Source: Sophora flavescens (taxonomy: Eukaryota; Streptophyta; Magnoliopsida; Fabales; Fabaceae). Taken from it: a stretch of 64,000 nt of DNA. The position numbers and the translations under genes are program-made. A model generated the notes under the pieces. That model saw nothing but the letters and a program-made list of their open reading frames with translations, did not search any database and was not told where the DNA came from. The stretch spans positions 35,057,652-35,121,651 of the forward strand of contig CM061070.1 of NCBI GenBank assembly GCA_030762895.1, in the 5' to 3' direction. Within the stretch, counting starts at the first letter, position 1. Each line of letters begins with the position of its first letter. Shown here piece after piece: positions 1-10,257 of this stretch.

Positions 1-590
1 ATATTTTTAGAGGTTTTAATGAAGCCTCTCTTGGGTGTTTTGCAACTCCTTTGGGAAATAGATATGCAATTTAAGTAGAGTTGATTGGTGTCATGTTGGC
101 TATTGAAGTTGCCAACAAGAGAGGATGGATGCATCTTTGGCTTGAATGTGTTTCTGAGGTGGTTGTTTTGGCTTTTAATTCTTTTTCATTTGTTCCTTGG
201 CAATCAAAAAATAGGTGGATTAAATGTACAGAAATTACTAAGAGGATGAACTTTAGAGTTACCCATATTTTTAGGGAAGGCAATAGTTGTACTGACAAAA
301 TTGTCTCTCTTGGTTTTTATGTTAATAGTTTTCATTGGTGGGATACAATACCTAGGATAATCAGTGAAGACTTTTTGAGAAATATGATTGGTCTTCCTAA
401 TTATAGATTTAAATAATACTTATCAAGGGTTTTGGCATAATGTCCCCCTTGGTTTTTTGTATTATTTTATTTTTATTAATAATATTTTGATGTGTTGTAA
501 ATGATTGATAGTTTTAGGTATGCCAACAGAGTTGATATGTCGGATTCTATTGTGATGCTGTCATTTTATTTTAAAAAAATAAAAGAAAGG
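1..590 (+). mobile_element. LINE (non-LTR retrotransposon) 3' remnant, cut by window edge
   Basis: The RNase H tail of a LINE is followed by an AT-rich 3' UTR that ends in a degenerate A-rich tract near 574-590. The UTR has a phrase close to GGCATAATGTCCCCC after the stop, and the same phrase follows the RNase H gene of the LINE at 2657-3645. The two copies therefore belong to one family. The 5' part lies outside the window. No target-site duplication could be tested. Confidence 0.75.
3..416 (+). pseudogene. LINE RNase H-like domain, partial and decayed
   Basis: This reads as the C-terminal RNase H-like (RVT_3-type) domain of a plant LINE polyprotein. It aligns by eye with residues 132-268 of the copy at 2660-3466, sharing the FRG start, the THIFREGN block, and the WW and NYRFK-type ending. 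An in-frame TAA near 77 interrupts it. The catalytic Glu sits in VELIGV (AELLAV in the sister copy). The third catalytic acid is changed: ECVSE here, ECDSS in the sister. The fourth survives in SCTDKI. The domain would have degraded the RNA strand of the RNA/DNA hybrid during target-primed reverse transcription. With one active-site acid lost and a stop, it is dead. The ATG at 81 is not a biological start. Confidence 0.75.
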
Positions 591-784
591 GTTGATGAAG
601 ATATTTAAATATTTTATTATAAAAAAATTTAATTTTATTGAGTTGACAAGTTTCTTGATATTTAAATAAACGTATTTTCTTTAAAAAAAATATTCGATTT
701 GGCAAGTTTGTAAATGATGACTAATTACTCCAATGGGCTTTCGTGATTATGCAACTCAATATATAAAATACCAAAAATTGCATG

Positions 785-1245
785 CATATCCCTTAAACTT
801 TAACATATTTATAAATATGTACCTTTAACTATTTTTTTAATTAATCCTTAAATTCTCACTATTAGTAAATCAATCTTTCAACTAATTTTTTGCTCAATTA
901 ATCTTTAAACTCATACTTTTAGTAAAATCAATCATTCAACTGACAAGCCTCGAGACTTTGTTCTTATTTAAAAAAAACAAATTAAAAGTTTAAAAAATAT
1001 TATCAATCGATTGGATTTAAGTGAAATGAATTTTATGATTTATTCACTGATAATCATCTAATAGAGAGTTAACAGAATGATTAATTTTACTAATATCATG
1101 AGTTTAAGGACTAATTGGGACGAAGAAATAGTTGAAACATTGATTTCGCTAATAATAGAAGTTTAGGACTAATTGGGATCGAAGAAACAATAGTTAAAGG
1201 TGATTATTTGCAAATGTGCTAAATTTTTGGGGGTGTGTTTACACC
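785..1245. repeat. Long imperfect inverted repeat (fold-back element)
   Basis: The arm at about 785-945 reappears in reverse complement at about 1070-1240. For example, CCTTTAACTATTTTTTTAAT in the left arm pairs with the block ending ATAGTTAAAGG on the right, and AGTAAATCAATC pairs with GATTGATTT-like sequence. The central spacer of about 120 bp is AT-rich. No ORF spans it. It looks like a non-autonomous fold-back element, but no convincing TSD was found, so the exact ends are uncertain. Confidence 0.6.
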
Positions 1246-1261
1246 TTTCCTTATAAAATCT

Positions 1262-1450
1262 CGATGATACAACTCTTTAGAAGTTAAGATCTTTTTAACA
1301 TATTCTCTACTATTGGTTGAAATTCATGTGGGTCTCACTATTTTGGAAATGGGTCCCACTTGAAATCTGTAGTACTCATATGAATTTCAACCAATAGGAG
1401 AGAGTATGTTGCAAGGAGAGTGCTAGAGAATGTGTTACTAACATTTATCT
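1262..1450. mobile_element. MITE-like element with long inverted arms
   Basis: The two arms (about 1262-1339 and 1366-1450) are inverted copies. Each contains CTATTGGTTGAAATTCAT, and the outer parts (AACTCTTTAGAAG on the left, TTCTCTAGCACTCTC on the right in complement) also correspond. The loop is GTGGGTCTCAC followed by GTGGGTCCCA-like inverted sequence. It has no coding capacity. The ends are set by loss of arm similarity, because the TSD is not clear. Confidence 0.6.
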
Positions 1451-1859
1451 TTAGATGATTGTTGGTTACAATGTCAAAATCTCCTTGTTAATTCAATGGA
1501 TTGATGGCTTCACAAATTAAAAAGTTTTTCAACAACACTAGAAATTGTGTCAAAAAAAAAAAAGAGACTAGAATTGAAAGTCGTGCTTTTATTAAGTTAA
1601 AACCTAATATAGAAATCATTTAATAGCTATTTAGAAATGTCATGAACCATAAACTAGTTTCGACATGTTAAATAGTTGGGTATTAGATTACTTAAGGAAG
1701 TTTTCAAAAATCATTAAAGGTAATTGAATATCAACTCTTGCATTGGATTACTTTTAAGTATATTTGGCATTTTCTGAGTAGAATATTTGAATACCAGATG
1801 AAGTATACGAATACGCTAGGTCTGCTAAGGAAGTTAGAGGTTGTTAGGACAGAGTATTC
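1451..1859. other. AT-rich intergenic DNA, nothing recognised
   Basis: There is an A-run at 1551-1562 and no ORF with protein-like composition. No repeat relationship to other parts of the window was noticed. Confidence 0.5.
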
Positions 1860-2340
1860 CACTACTAAAAAAAAGTTGAAATTAGCATCAAAAACATATC
1901 CGGCTTATGTTATGATTTATGCTAATTTACCATTTGCAATATAGGGACAAAATTAGCGACATAATCAGCGACTCATTTAAAATTTCATTGTAAAATATTT
2001 TTTGAGTTTATAGATGAAATTAATGACGAAAAGATCTCACCCCTAAACCCGTCGTTGGTTCTTTGACTTGAACTTAACAACAAAATTAATAATGGATAAT
2101 TGATGTCTCTTAATTTTTTGTCATTGAATCCATCATTAATGTTTATTTGAATTTAACGACGAGTTTTCCAACGAATAAAGTGTATATCTAAACCATTTGT
2201 TGCTAATTACGTCGCAAAGTTGAAACAAATTCAGCAATAGAATTAACGACAAATTCTTCGGTGAGAGATGTTAACCATCGTTAAATTAAAAAATTAAATC
2301 AATTTCAAGCTTGCCATTGAAAAAAACTGAAGAAAATTTA
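1860..2340 (+). mobile_element. Possible CACTA (En/Spm-type) terminal fragment
   Basis: The sequence at 1860 starts CACTACTAAAAAAAAGTTG, the form expected for a CACTA terminus. It is followed by many short GCGAC/ACGAC/TCGTT-type motifs (1950-2290) in both orientations, like the subterminal repeats of this superfamily. The opposite terminus (TTTTTAGTAGTG) was not found, so this would be one truncated end. It rests on motif appearance only. Confidence 0.35.
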
Positions 2341-2656
2341 TATTGTTAAAATAATATTTGTGTGTAATTAAATCTATATCTATACTATATACATTTTACG
2401 AATCAAACTCAATGAATGCTCTTCCAAATGTCATCTCCACATGCATTTCACATTTATTGCATCATTTCGTAGAAGACATTTATGCACCTGACGATTTTTC
2501 TGCATAATTATGGAAGGTTTTTATGTACAGCTTCTAATTAGGAAGAATCTTTTACAATTAAACCAATCATTTAATTAACATCAAGGATGCAATTACAATT
2601 TTTTTTTTTACCAAAACAATTTTCCCTCTCCAAATAGACAGTTAATCTATCAATTA

Positions 2657-3645
2657 GAATTGGCCTTGTCTTCTCTTGCCTCCATTCTCTGTATTTGCAA
2701 CATGAATTGGCCTACTCAATCTAAAGATCTTATCATGGCAGTAATCATAAATACTTGTTGGTTCATTTGGCACTGCAGGAATAAATCCATTTTTGAAGAC
2801 AAGAGGATTCATCCTAAAACTGTCATCAGTTGGATTAAGGCTGCCTCCTCTATATCTGGGACCCTGTCTAAAGGAACAATTTCCTCTTCCACTAAAAATT
2901 CCGTGCTTCTAAATAACTTTGCTGTTTCAGGTCATCTTGAGCAAGCTCCCACTATCACTCGAGTGGACTGGATTTCTCCTCCTTGTGGTTGGATAAAATG
3001 CAACACTGATGGGGCTGCTAAAGGTAGCCCGGGTCATGCGGGTGGAGGTGGTATTTTTAGAGGCATGAATGCTGAAATAGCAGGTTGTTATGCTCATTAT
3101 TATGGCACTACTTTTGCTTTTAATGCTGAGCTCCTTGCTGTTATTTTCGCCATTGAAGCTGCTCATGGCAAGGGCCGGAACAAGCTTTGGGTAGAATGTG
3201 ACTCTAGCATGGTTGTCTTGGCCTTCTCCAAGCCTATTTTGGCCCCCTGGAAGTTTAGAATGAGATGGTTGAATTGTATTCATCTCACTAAAAGTATGTG
3301 TTTTAGAATAACACATATTTTCAGAGAAGGTAATCGTTGTGCTGATAGGCTAGCCAACTTTGCTATTCTTTCTGGTAGCAACTGCTGGTGGGATCTTGCC
3401 CCCGCCTTCATTAGGAATGAGTTGTTTCATGATAGGCTATCCTTACCTAATTTCAGGTTTAGGTGATTTCTCGGGTCTTGGCTTAATGTCCCCCCATCTT
3501 GTACTCTCTTTTTTTTCTTATTATTATTCAATATATTGAAGGTTGCTGCTAATGATTGTTATGGCTCTTGGTGCCAACCTAGTTGGGATGATTTGCCTTA
3601 TCGTCATGCTTAGCATACCTTTGCCTTAAAAAAAAAAATTTTAAA
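2657..3645 (+). mobile_element. 5'-truncated LINE insertion with 15-bp target-site duplication
   Basis: The insert starts inside coding sequence and ends with a poly(A)-type tail (3629-3645). It is flanked by TTAATCTATCAATTA at 2642-2656 and TTAATCCATCAATTA at 3646-3660, a 15-bp direct repeat with one mismatch. A 5' truncation, an A tail and a TSD of this length are diagnostic of LINE target-primed insertion. Only the last part of ORF2 and the 3' UTR are present. Confidence 0.88.
2660..3466 (+). pseudogene. LINE ORF2 C-terminus: RNase H-like domain
   Basis: This open frame of 268 codons has no true start, because the first codon is TTG at the truncation point. Residues 1-60 carry the WFIWHCRN motif typical of the linker after the zf-RVT domain. 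Residues 103-235 are an RNase H-like fold with all four catalytic acids visible: D117 in CNTDGA, E157 in NAELLA, D181 in ECDSS and D229 in CADRLA. The C-terminus ends PNFRFR. The domain itself looks chemically intact, but endonuclease and reverse transcriptase are missing, so this is a dead-on-arrival copy. Confidence 0.85.
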
Positions 3646-3751
3646 TTAATCCATCAATTAAACTGTGCAAATATAAAATGATCCAAATTATTAGATTTAA
3701 ATTTACTATATCTAGTGCAAGTTTCACGAGGTCCAAACATATTTTTAAGAG

Positions 3752-3930
3752 AGAATAAAAATAATATGATAGATAAATATATTTTTTTCAAAAATGCTTA
3801 ACTTGCACAGGAAAATAGAAGAATTAAATCAAATAAATTTTCTAAACAGATGAAAAATAATATGATAGATAAATATATTTTCTAAAAATAGTTAACTTGC
3901 ACCAGGCAAAAAGAAGAAATAAATTAAATC
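3752..3930. repeat. Two-copy tandem duplication, about 98 bp per copy
   Basis: The block AATATGATAGATAAATATAT followed by TTAACTTGCAC and an AGAAGAA/AATTAAATC tail occurs at about 3755-3828 and again at about 3855-3930, with small differences. It lies between the LINE and the decayed copia LTR and has no coding capacity. Confidence 0.6.
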
Positions 3931-4035
3931 GATTTTCAAGAGAAAAGTGAAAACATTCATATCATTACGAAAATGATTTTCTCAATATAAAATCTTAGAC
4001 CACACAAGAATCAATAAACAAAGTATGAATAACTA

Positions 4036-5430
4036 AACCATATGGAGATAGGGAAGATGATACTTGCACATAGATTTTATCTATGTTTCAGCCACCCACC
4101 GCTAGTGGCATAGTCCAGTCCCCACTCCATCCGTGAGATTTTCTTCTACTAATAAACAAGCTTATAAACTGGTGATTGCAACCATTGTACACAAACAGAG
4201 CACTCTAAACCACACCTCCTGGGATAGCCCACTCACCACGTGTAATAGCCTCAACGACCTCTAGCACTCTCCCCCACGCCTCCGAGATAAGTCATCCGCT
4301 CTTCTAAGACTAAAGTCGCACACCAAAAGAATGCCACACCCTTTACAATAGAAGAACAATGCCTCACCTTCTAATAAGAGGGATAGCACATCCTCTACCA
4401 AGGGAACCACACCCTATTACAGAGTTGACACAAGAGTATAGGGGTGTTCGCGGATTGGATTGGATCGGTTTTGAGCAAAAAAGTCATCCGATCCAACGAT
4501 AAAAACAACATGCGGTTTGGATTGGATCGGTTTGTTTCCTTCAAAAAATCCGATCCGATCCGATCCAATCAAATGCGGTTTGGATTGGATTGGATAATTC
4601 GGTTTTTATCGATACATGTTTACATAGTTATTTACATCAAAGAACATTCAATATTTTGATTCGGTTTGGATTTGATCGAGTATTTAATGAGTTATATGAA
4701 TTTGTTACTTATTTAAAATAAAAAATAATTTTAAAATATTATATTGACAATTTATAGTAAGTGTTTTAACGGGATATACATGAATTGATATGCACTCTCA
4801 TGTGTAAAGATATTTTACACTATCACCTAATTATAAATTGTTAAATCATTATAAATGTTTGATTATTCTCCTAGATATATTAAAAGTCACTCATAACATG
4901 ATTTATAATTGGTTAACAGTGTAAAAGTTTTTACACTAACATTACATTTACATACCAATTAAACTCTCTAATATAAGGACTAGGTGATAACTTATAAAAA
5001 TATAAAGACTAATAATTACTTTTATAATATAAAGATCAAGTTATTTTCATTGAACTAAATAATTTCGGTTCGGTTTGGATTGGATCGGTTTTACATATAG
5101 GATCCGAAATCCGATCCAATCCAATGAAAAATTTCGGTTTTTTTCGGTTTGCGGTTTTTTCGGTTTTCGGTTATTTCGGTTGTCGGTTTTTCGGTTCGGT
5201 TAGTGCGGTTGGCATTGGATTGGATCGGTTGATGAACACCCCTACAAGAGTAGAAGAAATTTGTAGCACTCTAGATAGTGCAGATAATATAAGTTGAAGT
5301 CCAATGAGATTGATAAGAGTAGTAACAATTGATAGATCAAGGTTATATTTTGAAGAGTGCAAATAAAATTTTTATTCAAAATTTAGAGTGTGCACTCGTG
5401 TGTATTGTGTTTTTCAAAGCTGAAAACCCT
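4036..5430. mobile_element. Decayed copia-type LTR remnant, split by a hAT element
   Basis: The stretch 4036-4438 continued at 5253-5430 resembles the LTR of copia E further along the window. It shares a CAGTCCCCACTCCA block followed by an AAACAAGCTTA-like block, then ACCACACC/CTCCTGGGATA-like and GAGCACTCT phrases in the same order (compare about 50025-50130). The reading stops abruptly at the hAT insertion (4439-5244) and resumes beyond it. Neither LTR end is identifiable. It is probably a solo or truncated LTR. Confidence 0.5.
4439..5244. mobile_element. Non-autonomous hAT element, 806 bp, perfect 8-bp TSD
   Basis: The terminal inverted repeats are TAGGGGTGTTC (4439-4449) and GAACACCCCTA (5234-5244). 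They are flanked by a perfect 8-bp direct repeat CAAGAGTA (4431-4438 and 5245-5252), the TSD size of the hAT superfamily. Subterminal regions are packed with GGATTGGATCGGTTT-like and TTCGGTT-like repeats in both orientations (4450-4590, 4660-4680, 5065-5230). No transposase coding is present, so movement would have needed a transposase in trans. Confidence 0.88.
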
Positions 5431-7010
5431 TTTTAAATGCATTAAAAAATATGTCGGTTTGAAACACAACAGGCAAGAAAGCATTTCACCAAGATTCCTA
5501 ATATTAATTCTAATATAATGATACTTGCAAAACGTTTAGCAAAAGAGCAGAAACGATTTATATGCAAACTGATGCCAAATTGCCTATGCCATTTAGTAGA
5601 TGTTTGGGAAAGATGGATGTTCTGTATTCAACTGCTTTTTACACAAAAATAAAAATAAAAAAAAATAAAAAATTGTTTCCAATATTATCTGGTTTGTTTG
5701 CCTTTTAAGTTATAAATTTAAAAAAACATTTTTTTAGTTGAAAAAGTTGTTTTTATACCATCATCAATCAAAGACAGTTAGATTGTTCCAAATTGATTAT
5801 TTTTGGATCTAAAAATATTTTCTCATTTTACCCCTATATAACTAACCATCAAACGAATATTATGATTCTATACAAAAACTTTATATATATTTTTTTGGGT
5901 AATTTATTATGCAAAAATTGATTTTTTTATACAGCACCCAAATAAAATAGATTATCTTGAAATCATTTTTCAAGAAACATAGACAAACAAAATAAAATTC
6001 TGATTATAATCGATTATCATCATAATATATTTTTTCCAACTTTCTCAAACACTCAAATCGGGTTCATATGAGAAAAGCATGAGAAATTGGCCATTTCTCT
6101 CCTCTTTCTCTCTCCTCTAACTCTCTCTTGTCTTTTTGTCACACAACAAACAAAGGCTGAGAGTAATGGGCTATTATTTGGCCAATATAAGAACCATTGA
6201 GCATCAATTTGCTGGAACGTGATTTGAGTAGATTGAAAATGAAATGCACTGTTTCCGGCTTGATTAGAGAGAAAAGACGGGCAGCAGCTGATTGCATTAA
6301 AAAAAAATTTCAAATTCAAATTCAATTAAATGTAAATTAATTATCTTTTAAAAATAAGGAAGAATATGTTTGAGACTTTGAGAGTTATTTTGAAAAGTAT
6401 TTTAAGATTAGTTTTAAAAATATTTCGTTTTTCATCATTAACACTTTTGAGCTATAATAGAACCTAATTTTACTAATCTCTTACAAATGTATTTAAGACC
6501 TAATAAAATTACCCATTAAAACTTTGGTCTTGGTATACAAATATGTTTTTAATTCCCCATTTTCTAATCCTATTCTAATTTTCCTAACCACTTATAACAT
6601 GTCTGGTTTAGATTATATCAAATGCAAATCAGAAAATTTGGCTTCCCATGGCAATTTTTTCCAAAGCTCCATTTTTTAGCTTTCCCTAAATGAAGGTGTC
6701 AACGTGCTTTTAGTGTAGGAGGAATGTAAAACAAACAATCTATTAGTTGTTCCTGTAATATATTTTTTTTTTTCACATCCCTCTCATTCTTCTTGTTCTA
6801 TGACTCCTTCCATGGACTCAATTCGAATCCAAGTTGCTAGTAAACTCTAACTTCATGTTGTAATTGGAAATTTTGACTATAATTTGTGCTTGAGCCATTA
6901 AGGGTGTCTCGAGTCTCAACTCTAACAAATTTGGAAAGTTCTTACACAATTGTGTTGTATATGAATTGGATACAATAGGTTTTAGGTCAATTATAATTTA
7001 ATCAATAAAT
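5431..7010. other. AT-rich intergenic DNA, no feature supported
   Basis: This is low-complexity, AT-rich sequence with many homopolymer A/T runs. Short open frames on either strand show no protein-like composition or motif. A possible MITE-like pair (TGTTTGGGAAAG near 5605, and ACATAGACAAACAAA near 5980) is too weak to call. Confidence 0.5.
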
Positions 7011-7014
7011 TTAG

Positions 7015-7137
7015 GTTTAATGAACTTTTTGGTCCCTACATTTTAGGCGAGTTTTGGTTTTGGTCCCTAACATTTTTTTGCAATGGTTTTGGTCGCTGAC
7101 AATTTCAAAACGTTGGTTTTAGTCCCTGAAGTTAGAT
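7015..7137. repeat. Fragment of a TTTGGTCCCT-type dispersed repeat
   Basis: It contains three degenerate repeats of the phrase TTTTGGTCCCTAA or TTTTAGTCCCTGA (near 7030, 7055 and 7115). Such phrases are common at ends of DNA transposons in legumes. Its position directly before a MULE transposase scrap suggests it may be part of the same element, but that link is an inference. Confidence 0.45.
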
Positions 7138-7185
7138 AGGCTTAGTCTTAATTTGCAATCTAGGTTTGGATGTTTCCATATGTAT

Positions 7186-7350
7186 CTCAAAGGCTGCAAA
7201 GGGAGTTTTATAACTGGTTGTAGGCCATTCGTCTGGGTTGATGGCTGCCACGTAAAGACAAAGTACGGGGAACAACTACTGATAGCAGTTGGGAGGGACC
7301 TAAATGATTAGTACTTTTCATTGGCTTTTGCAGTGGTTGTTATTGGAAGA
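7186..7350 (+). pseudogene. MULE (Mutator-like) transposase fragment
   Basis: About 55 codons read with one stop. The core is RPFVWVDGCHVKTKYGEQ, followed by LLIAVGRDLND and, after a TAG at about 7309, YFSLAFAVV. This is the first part of the MULE transposase catalytic domain, where the Asp of VDGCH is the first catalytic acid of the DDE triad. Nothing is left of the remaining domain because copia C1 begins at 7381. The fragment has no start and cannot be functional. Confidence 0.75.
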
Positions 7351-7380
7351 TATCGAGGATGTGCAAAGCAACAATTGAAT

Positions 7381-7594
7381 TGGGATAATTAACAATTGTA
7401 TCTTAGCAACATCTCAACTTTATCTCAGTTATATCTTCATGTAATTAGGTTTAGCTCCTACAATATCTCTTGTAAATAATTAGAATATCTCAGACATAAT
7501 TAGCCCCTGATCTTTAGCCAGATGACTAGGTGAATATGTTGTGTATAATCCTCTGGATACCAACGTGAATGACACACAGTTGGTTTCATATTCA
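7381..7594 (+). repeat. Copia C1 5' LTR (approximate ends)
   Basis: It begins at TGGGATAATTAACAATTG and ends near TTTCATATTCA, with the primer binding site 7 bp downstream. There is no 3' partner to fix the boundaries. The length of about 214 bp is typical of short-LTR copia lineages. Confidence 0.55.
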
Positions 7595-7601
7595 TTCTTT
7601 A

Positions 7602-7614
7602 TGGTATCAAGAGC
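7602..7614 (+). other. Copia C1 primer binding site (initiator tRNA-Met type)
   Basis: TGGTATCAAGAGC is a one-base variant of TGGTATCAGAGC, the sequence complementary to the 3' end of plant initiator tRNA-Met used by most copia elements. It lies just after the LTR and about 70 bp before gag. Confidence 0.75.
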
Positions 7615-7684
7615 AGGAAAATAAATCCTACCTGTTACTTTAATACTTTTTCTTTATTTTTCTGCCGGTATCAAACAGAATACC

Positions 7685-8611
7685 ATGGCTGAAAAAGACG
7701 GCAACGACGGCGGCGACAGCAAGAATGGAATGAACCAGTTTGATGCGACGGCTGCGGCGACGATAATGAGAAGAAGCAAATTGCTCTCTCGCCATACTAT
7801 TTGCACCCTTATGATCATCCTGACATGAATATTTCCCCTGTGATTTTGAAGGGAGATAATTATCAAGAATGGGAAATCAGTATGCGTAATGCATTTCGTG
7901 CAAAGCGCAAGATGGGTTTCTTGGATGGAAATGTGGCAGAACCAGCGGCGGATGCAAGCGACATCGAGGATTGGTGGAGCATTAACTCCATGCTCGTAGC
8001 CTGGATCATTCAGTCTATTGAACCTTCCCTTTGCTCTACTATTACCTATTATGATACAATAAAGGAGCTATGGGACTATCTACATCAACGATTTTCCATT
8101 GGCAACGGACCTTGGATTCTTTAATTGAGGTCGAAACTGGCGCGTTGTGACCAAAATGGGCAGAGTTTTGCTGCATACTATGACCATCTGAAGAAGATTT
8201 GGGATGATTTGTCCACGTATATAATGAAGAGAGCTTGTACGTGTGGCAAGTGCGTTTGCAAATGGGCTGCCGATCTGAGTAAGGAACGTGAAGATGAACG
8301 AGTTCACCATTTCTTGATGGGCTTTGATGATGATCTGTATGGGACGCTTCGTTCCAATATTATCGCTCAGGATCTTCTTCCTCCATTGAACAGAGTGTAT
8401 GCGCTTGCGGTGCAAGAAGAACGCGACAAGACCATGATGAAGGGACGTGAAGCACGAACTGAGGCTATTGCTTTCGCTGTCCATAGTGGTTCTTCTAACC
8501 ATGGTGGAACTAGAGGACGTTTTGAGAAGGGTGTCTGCACAAATTGTTGGAGGCAAGGACATAGGGTGTGGCCTTGGCAAAGCTCCTGTTGGTGTTGTTA
8601 ATGCTGCCCAC
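7685..8611 (+). pseudogene. Copia C1 gag, frameshifted
   Basis: An ATG at 7685 opens a frame that ends after about 40 codons. The conserved gag resumes one frame over from about 7801 with HPYDHPDM, then GDNYQEW (about 7852) and RAKRKMGFLDG, the classic N-terminal gag motif of plant copia elements. An in-frame TAA at 8122-8124 breaks it, and it continues with AAYYDHLKKIWDDL and a half zinc knuckle CTNCWRQGH near 8536, after which the frame is lost. Gag would form the virus-like particle core and bind RNA. At least two frameshifts and one stop make it non-functional. Confidence 0.8.
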
Positions 8612-8754
8612 TTTGCACACACCCCTCCTCTGGTTCCCCTATCTTGACAGAAGTGTTGTTGGTCCTACTTTGACAGATGACCAATGGAGTACCATCTTAA
8701 ATATGTTCAAATCTTTAAATAATAATTTTGCCTCCAATGAAAAGTTGACGGGTA

Positions 8755-10257
8755 AGTCTTTTTCTCCTTGGATACTAGATACGGGGGCATCTTACCACAT
8801 GACTGGAGACAAACACTTGCTTGTGGATGTCTTAGATATTTTTCCTTCTCCTATTGTGCTGCCTGATGGGACACATACCAATGCTGTCCAAGAGTGCCAA
8901 TATGACACTTAAACATGTTTTATATGTTCCTCGATTAACCTGTAATTTGATCTCTTTTTCTCAATTGATCAAATATTTAAATTGTGTAGTCACATTAACT
9001 GACAAACTTTGTGTGATACATGACCGCACTTCAAAGATGGTGATTGGAGCGGGTGAAGAGATGGATGGGGTCTATTAGTTTCGCTCGATGGCACCAAAAG
9101 CTCGACTATGTTATGCAACTGATGCAGATTCTTATCAAATGTGGCATCGACGTCTTGGACATCCATCTTCCCAAATAACTGGTCTTCTTCATGGTGTTAG
9201 CAGTATTGATTGTTGTAGAAATAAAGATGAACCTTGTGTTATTTGTTTTAAAGCCAAACAGACTCGTGCATCATTTCCTCTTAGTTCTAGCAATGCAGTT
9301 GAATTGTTTGAGTTGATTCATTGTGATGTATGGGGTCCGTATAGTGTTCCCTCTTCATGTGGTGCCTCTTATTTCTTAACTATTGTTGATGACCACTCTA
9401 GAGGGGTTTGGATTCACTTAATGGCTAATAAACTTGTTAAGAATTTTTGTGCAATGCCTCAAACTCAATTCAATAAGAAGGTGAAACGCATTTGAAGTGA
9501 TAATGGGACCGAATTTACAGCCTTGGGAGATTATTTTGCTGCATATGGTATCTTGTTTGAAACATCTTGTGTTGGTACCCCCCCTCCCCCCCAAACAAAA
9601 TGGGCGAGCGGAACGGAAACACCGACATATTCTTAATTTAGCTCGTGCGCTCCGGTTTCAAGCTAATTTACCTATTGAGTTTTGGGGTGAATGTATTCTT
9701 ACGGCTGGTTACCTTATTAACTGTACCCCTACTTCTGTTCTCCAAGGCAAAACCCCATATCACAAAATTTTTGGTCACAACCCCATCTATGACCACATTA
9801 AAATTTTTGGGTGCCTTTGCTTTGCTTCCACGATTCCTCGTGACCGCAACAAGTTTGATGCTCAAAGTCGAAAGTGCATTTTTATTGGGTACCCTCATGG
9901 AAAAACTATATGAAATTGATACTGGAGAATTCTTTAACTCTCGGGATGTTTTGTTCTATGAGAATCACTTTCCCTATAGTCATTCTACTACTTCTATTCC
10001 TACCTCTACTAATTCTACTCATCATGTGGTTTATGACATGGATTTTGTAACCCATACTTCATCATTGGACTCCACACTTCCGTCACCTACCCCACAAAAT
10101 GTGATGCCTTCCGCTGCACCTGTTGAACCAACACATAATATGGCTTCATCATCAAGTGGGACTGATGGGTTAGCTAATGGGTCTTTGGAAGTAAGGGGGA
10201 GTGATCCTATTGAGTTGGAAGCACATGCTACTGCTTCTCTTGATGGGATGACGGGTC
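8755..10257 (+). pseudogene. Copia C1 protease-integrase region, interrupted by element A
   Basis: The aspartic protease motif WILDTGASYHMTGD is at about 8770. The GAG-pre-integrase motif MWHRRLGHPS is at about 9138, with CVICFKAKQTR completing the HHCC zinc site. The integrase core shows the first Asp in HCDVWGP (about 9326) and the second in SDNGTEF (about 9497). The third acid falls in NGRAERKH, read one frame over after a C-rich tract (9579-9592). An in-frame TGA precedes SDNGTEF where relatives have CGA. The linker after integrase (Ser/Thr/Pro-rich, to about 10257) is cut by the LTR of element A at 10263. The order and motifs are secure. The gene is dead. Confidence 0.85.

Noticed and set aside
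1738..1944. 68-codon open frame ending in the possible CACTA terminus
   Set aside because: There are no motifs, it crosses a putative element boundary and the composition is AT-driven.
6053..6325. 90-codon open frame on the - strand
   Set aside because: Low-complexity AT-rich DNA, no motif, no repeat in the window and no support as a gene.
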